A stretch of 64,000 bases of DNA from NCBI GenBank assembly GCA_030447415.1, contig JAUJOZ010000018.1, positions 24,640 through 88,639 on the forward strand. The letters run 5' to 3'. The stretch is from Thermomicrobiales bacterium. GTDB lineage: Bacteria; Chloroflexota; Chloroflexia; Thermomicrobiales; UBA6265. This document shows, piece by piece, positions 63,428 through 64,000 of this stretch. The notes under the pieces were generated by a model that worked only from the letters and a program-made list of their open reading frames with translations, had not been told where the DNA came from and made no database searches. The translations under genes were made by a program, and so were the position numbers. Position 1 is the first letter of the stretch. Every line of letters starts with the position of its first letter.

Positions 63428-63925
63428 ATGGAGATAATGATGATCGCTCCTACTGTAGCACCCCCGCATCCCGATGACACCCATGCGACATACGAAAGCG
63501 TGGCGCCCCACCCGCCGGAGCACGACACCACCGGCCGGGTCTACGTCGCCTACCCGCTGACGATCCACAAGACGCCCCGCGGCTGCCGGCTGCTGCGGCT
63601 CGCACGTCGGCGCTTCCCGCGCGCCGAGGTGCTGCCCGCCTGCGACCTCTATGAGTCCAACGCCGACTGGCTCCACCGCTGGCCGGCCATCCTGCCCACG
63701 CTCGCGGCCGTCTGCGTCGTCACCGACGGGCGAGGCTGGGTCGGCTACGGCGTCTGCACCGAGGTGCGGGACGCGCGGGCGGCCGGGGTGCCGGTCTACC
63801 TGCTGACGGACGAGGCGCTGCACCCGTGGGAGGCAGTGGAGATCGCCCAACGCAATCCCGACGACTGGCGGCGGTACGCGCGGCTTCGCGTTCCCAAGCC
63901 GGAGCGGGGGACCGGCAATGGCTAG
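63428..63925 (+). CDS. Rossmann-like hypothetical protein (possible nucleoside 2-deoxyribosyltransferase fold)
   Basis: This is a 165-residue protein. After a ~35-residue leader, RVYVAYPLTIHKTPRGCRLL, then ARRRFPRAEVLPACDLYES, a LPTLAAVCVVTDGRGWVGYG strand and VCTEVRDARAAGVPVYLL resemble the alternating alpha/beta pattern of nucleoside 2-deoxyribosyltransferase-like proteins in phages and islands. The usual catalytic Glu could be the one in VCTEV. The assignment is weak. Confidence 0.5.
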   Translation: MEIMMIAPTVAPPHPDDTHATYESVAPHPPEHDTTGRVYVAYPLTIHKTPRGCRLLRLARRRFPRAEVLPACDLYESNADWLHRWPAILPTLAAVCVVTDGRGWVGYGVCTEVRDARAAGVPVYLLTDEALHPWEAVEIAQRNPDDWRRYARLRVPKPERGTGNG

Positions 63926-64000
63926 GCCGCCTATCACCCGCGCCAACCCCTACGCCCCCAAGTCGGGGACCGGGGCCGGAATTACCTTCACCAGCGAGCG
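63918..64000 (+). CDS. Unidentified protein, cut by window end
   Basis: ATG 63918 overlaps the previous gene by eight bases. Only 27 full codons are visible (MARPPITRANPYAPKSGTGA, then GITFTSE). Tight coupling suggests it continues the operon; no function can be given. Confidence 0.5.
   Translation, partial: MARPPITRANPYAPKSGTGAGITFTSE

Overview
The window is high-GC DNA (about 70 percent by eye), with GTG starts, short intergenic gaps and gene families common in Chloroflexota of the Thermomicrobia/Sphaerobacter type: TIGR02587/TIGR02588 membrane pairs, LLM-class flavin oxidoreductases, IS630 elements and a GGGGCGGTT...AACCGCCCC REP-like hairpin. That placement is an inference from gene content; no rRNA or tRNA gene was seen. 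Several genes carry single-base frameshifts, and one stretch (about 19.62-20.44 kb) looks like an unpolished long-read patch, so part of the damage may come from the assembly.

0-5.1 kb: fatty-acid synthesis genes (two beta-ketoacyl-ACP synthases and the malonyl transacylase FabD) with a small secreted protein. 5.1-10 kb: a minus-strand run of TIGR02588, TIGR02587, a metallo-beta-lactamase-fold protein, a short-chain dehydrogenase and an L-rhamnose mutarotase, divergent from a second short-chain dehydrogenase; this suggests sugar (rhamnose-type) catabolism. 10-18.8 kb: an LLM oxidoreductase, a CYTH protein, two MFS transporters, a DUF1232 protein and proline dehydrogenase.

18.7-28.2 kb: a coherent amino-sugar or glycoside uptake and breakdown locus, all on the minus strand: GH4 glycosidase, glucosamine-6-P deaminase, BadF-type kinase, Tat-exported binding protein, two permeases, ATPase and an MGH1-like hydrolase. 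A 34-bp repeat lies upstream of both transcription units. 28.4-50.5 kb: mostly housekeeping and metabolic genes (HD hydrolase, IlvD, MutS-like protein, HpaB-type monooxygenase with RidA and DUF1028, amidohydrolase, PRC-barrel, cold-shock protein, PhoD phosphatase, methyltransferase). A truncated IS630 element carrying a dihydrofolate-reductase-like gene lies near 35.3-36.9 kb.

50.5-64 kb is accessory. It holds a Nudix hydrolase, an HTH/zinc-finger protein, a low-GC broken membrane gene, a complete IS630 element, a four-unit ~110-bp-period repeat array and a frameshifted PAS/GAF-GGDEF-EAL signalling gene. It ends in an island in which a stand-alone Cas1 integrase, fused to a zinc ribbon and a helix-turn-helix, is paired with a MerR-like gene and diverges from an excisionase-like gene, two ParB/StrR-like DNA-binding proteins and a small Rossmann-like protein. 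No Cas2, effector cas gene or ordinary CRISPR array is present in the window. This island is the best candidate for an undescribed system.
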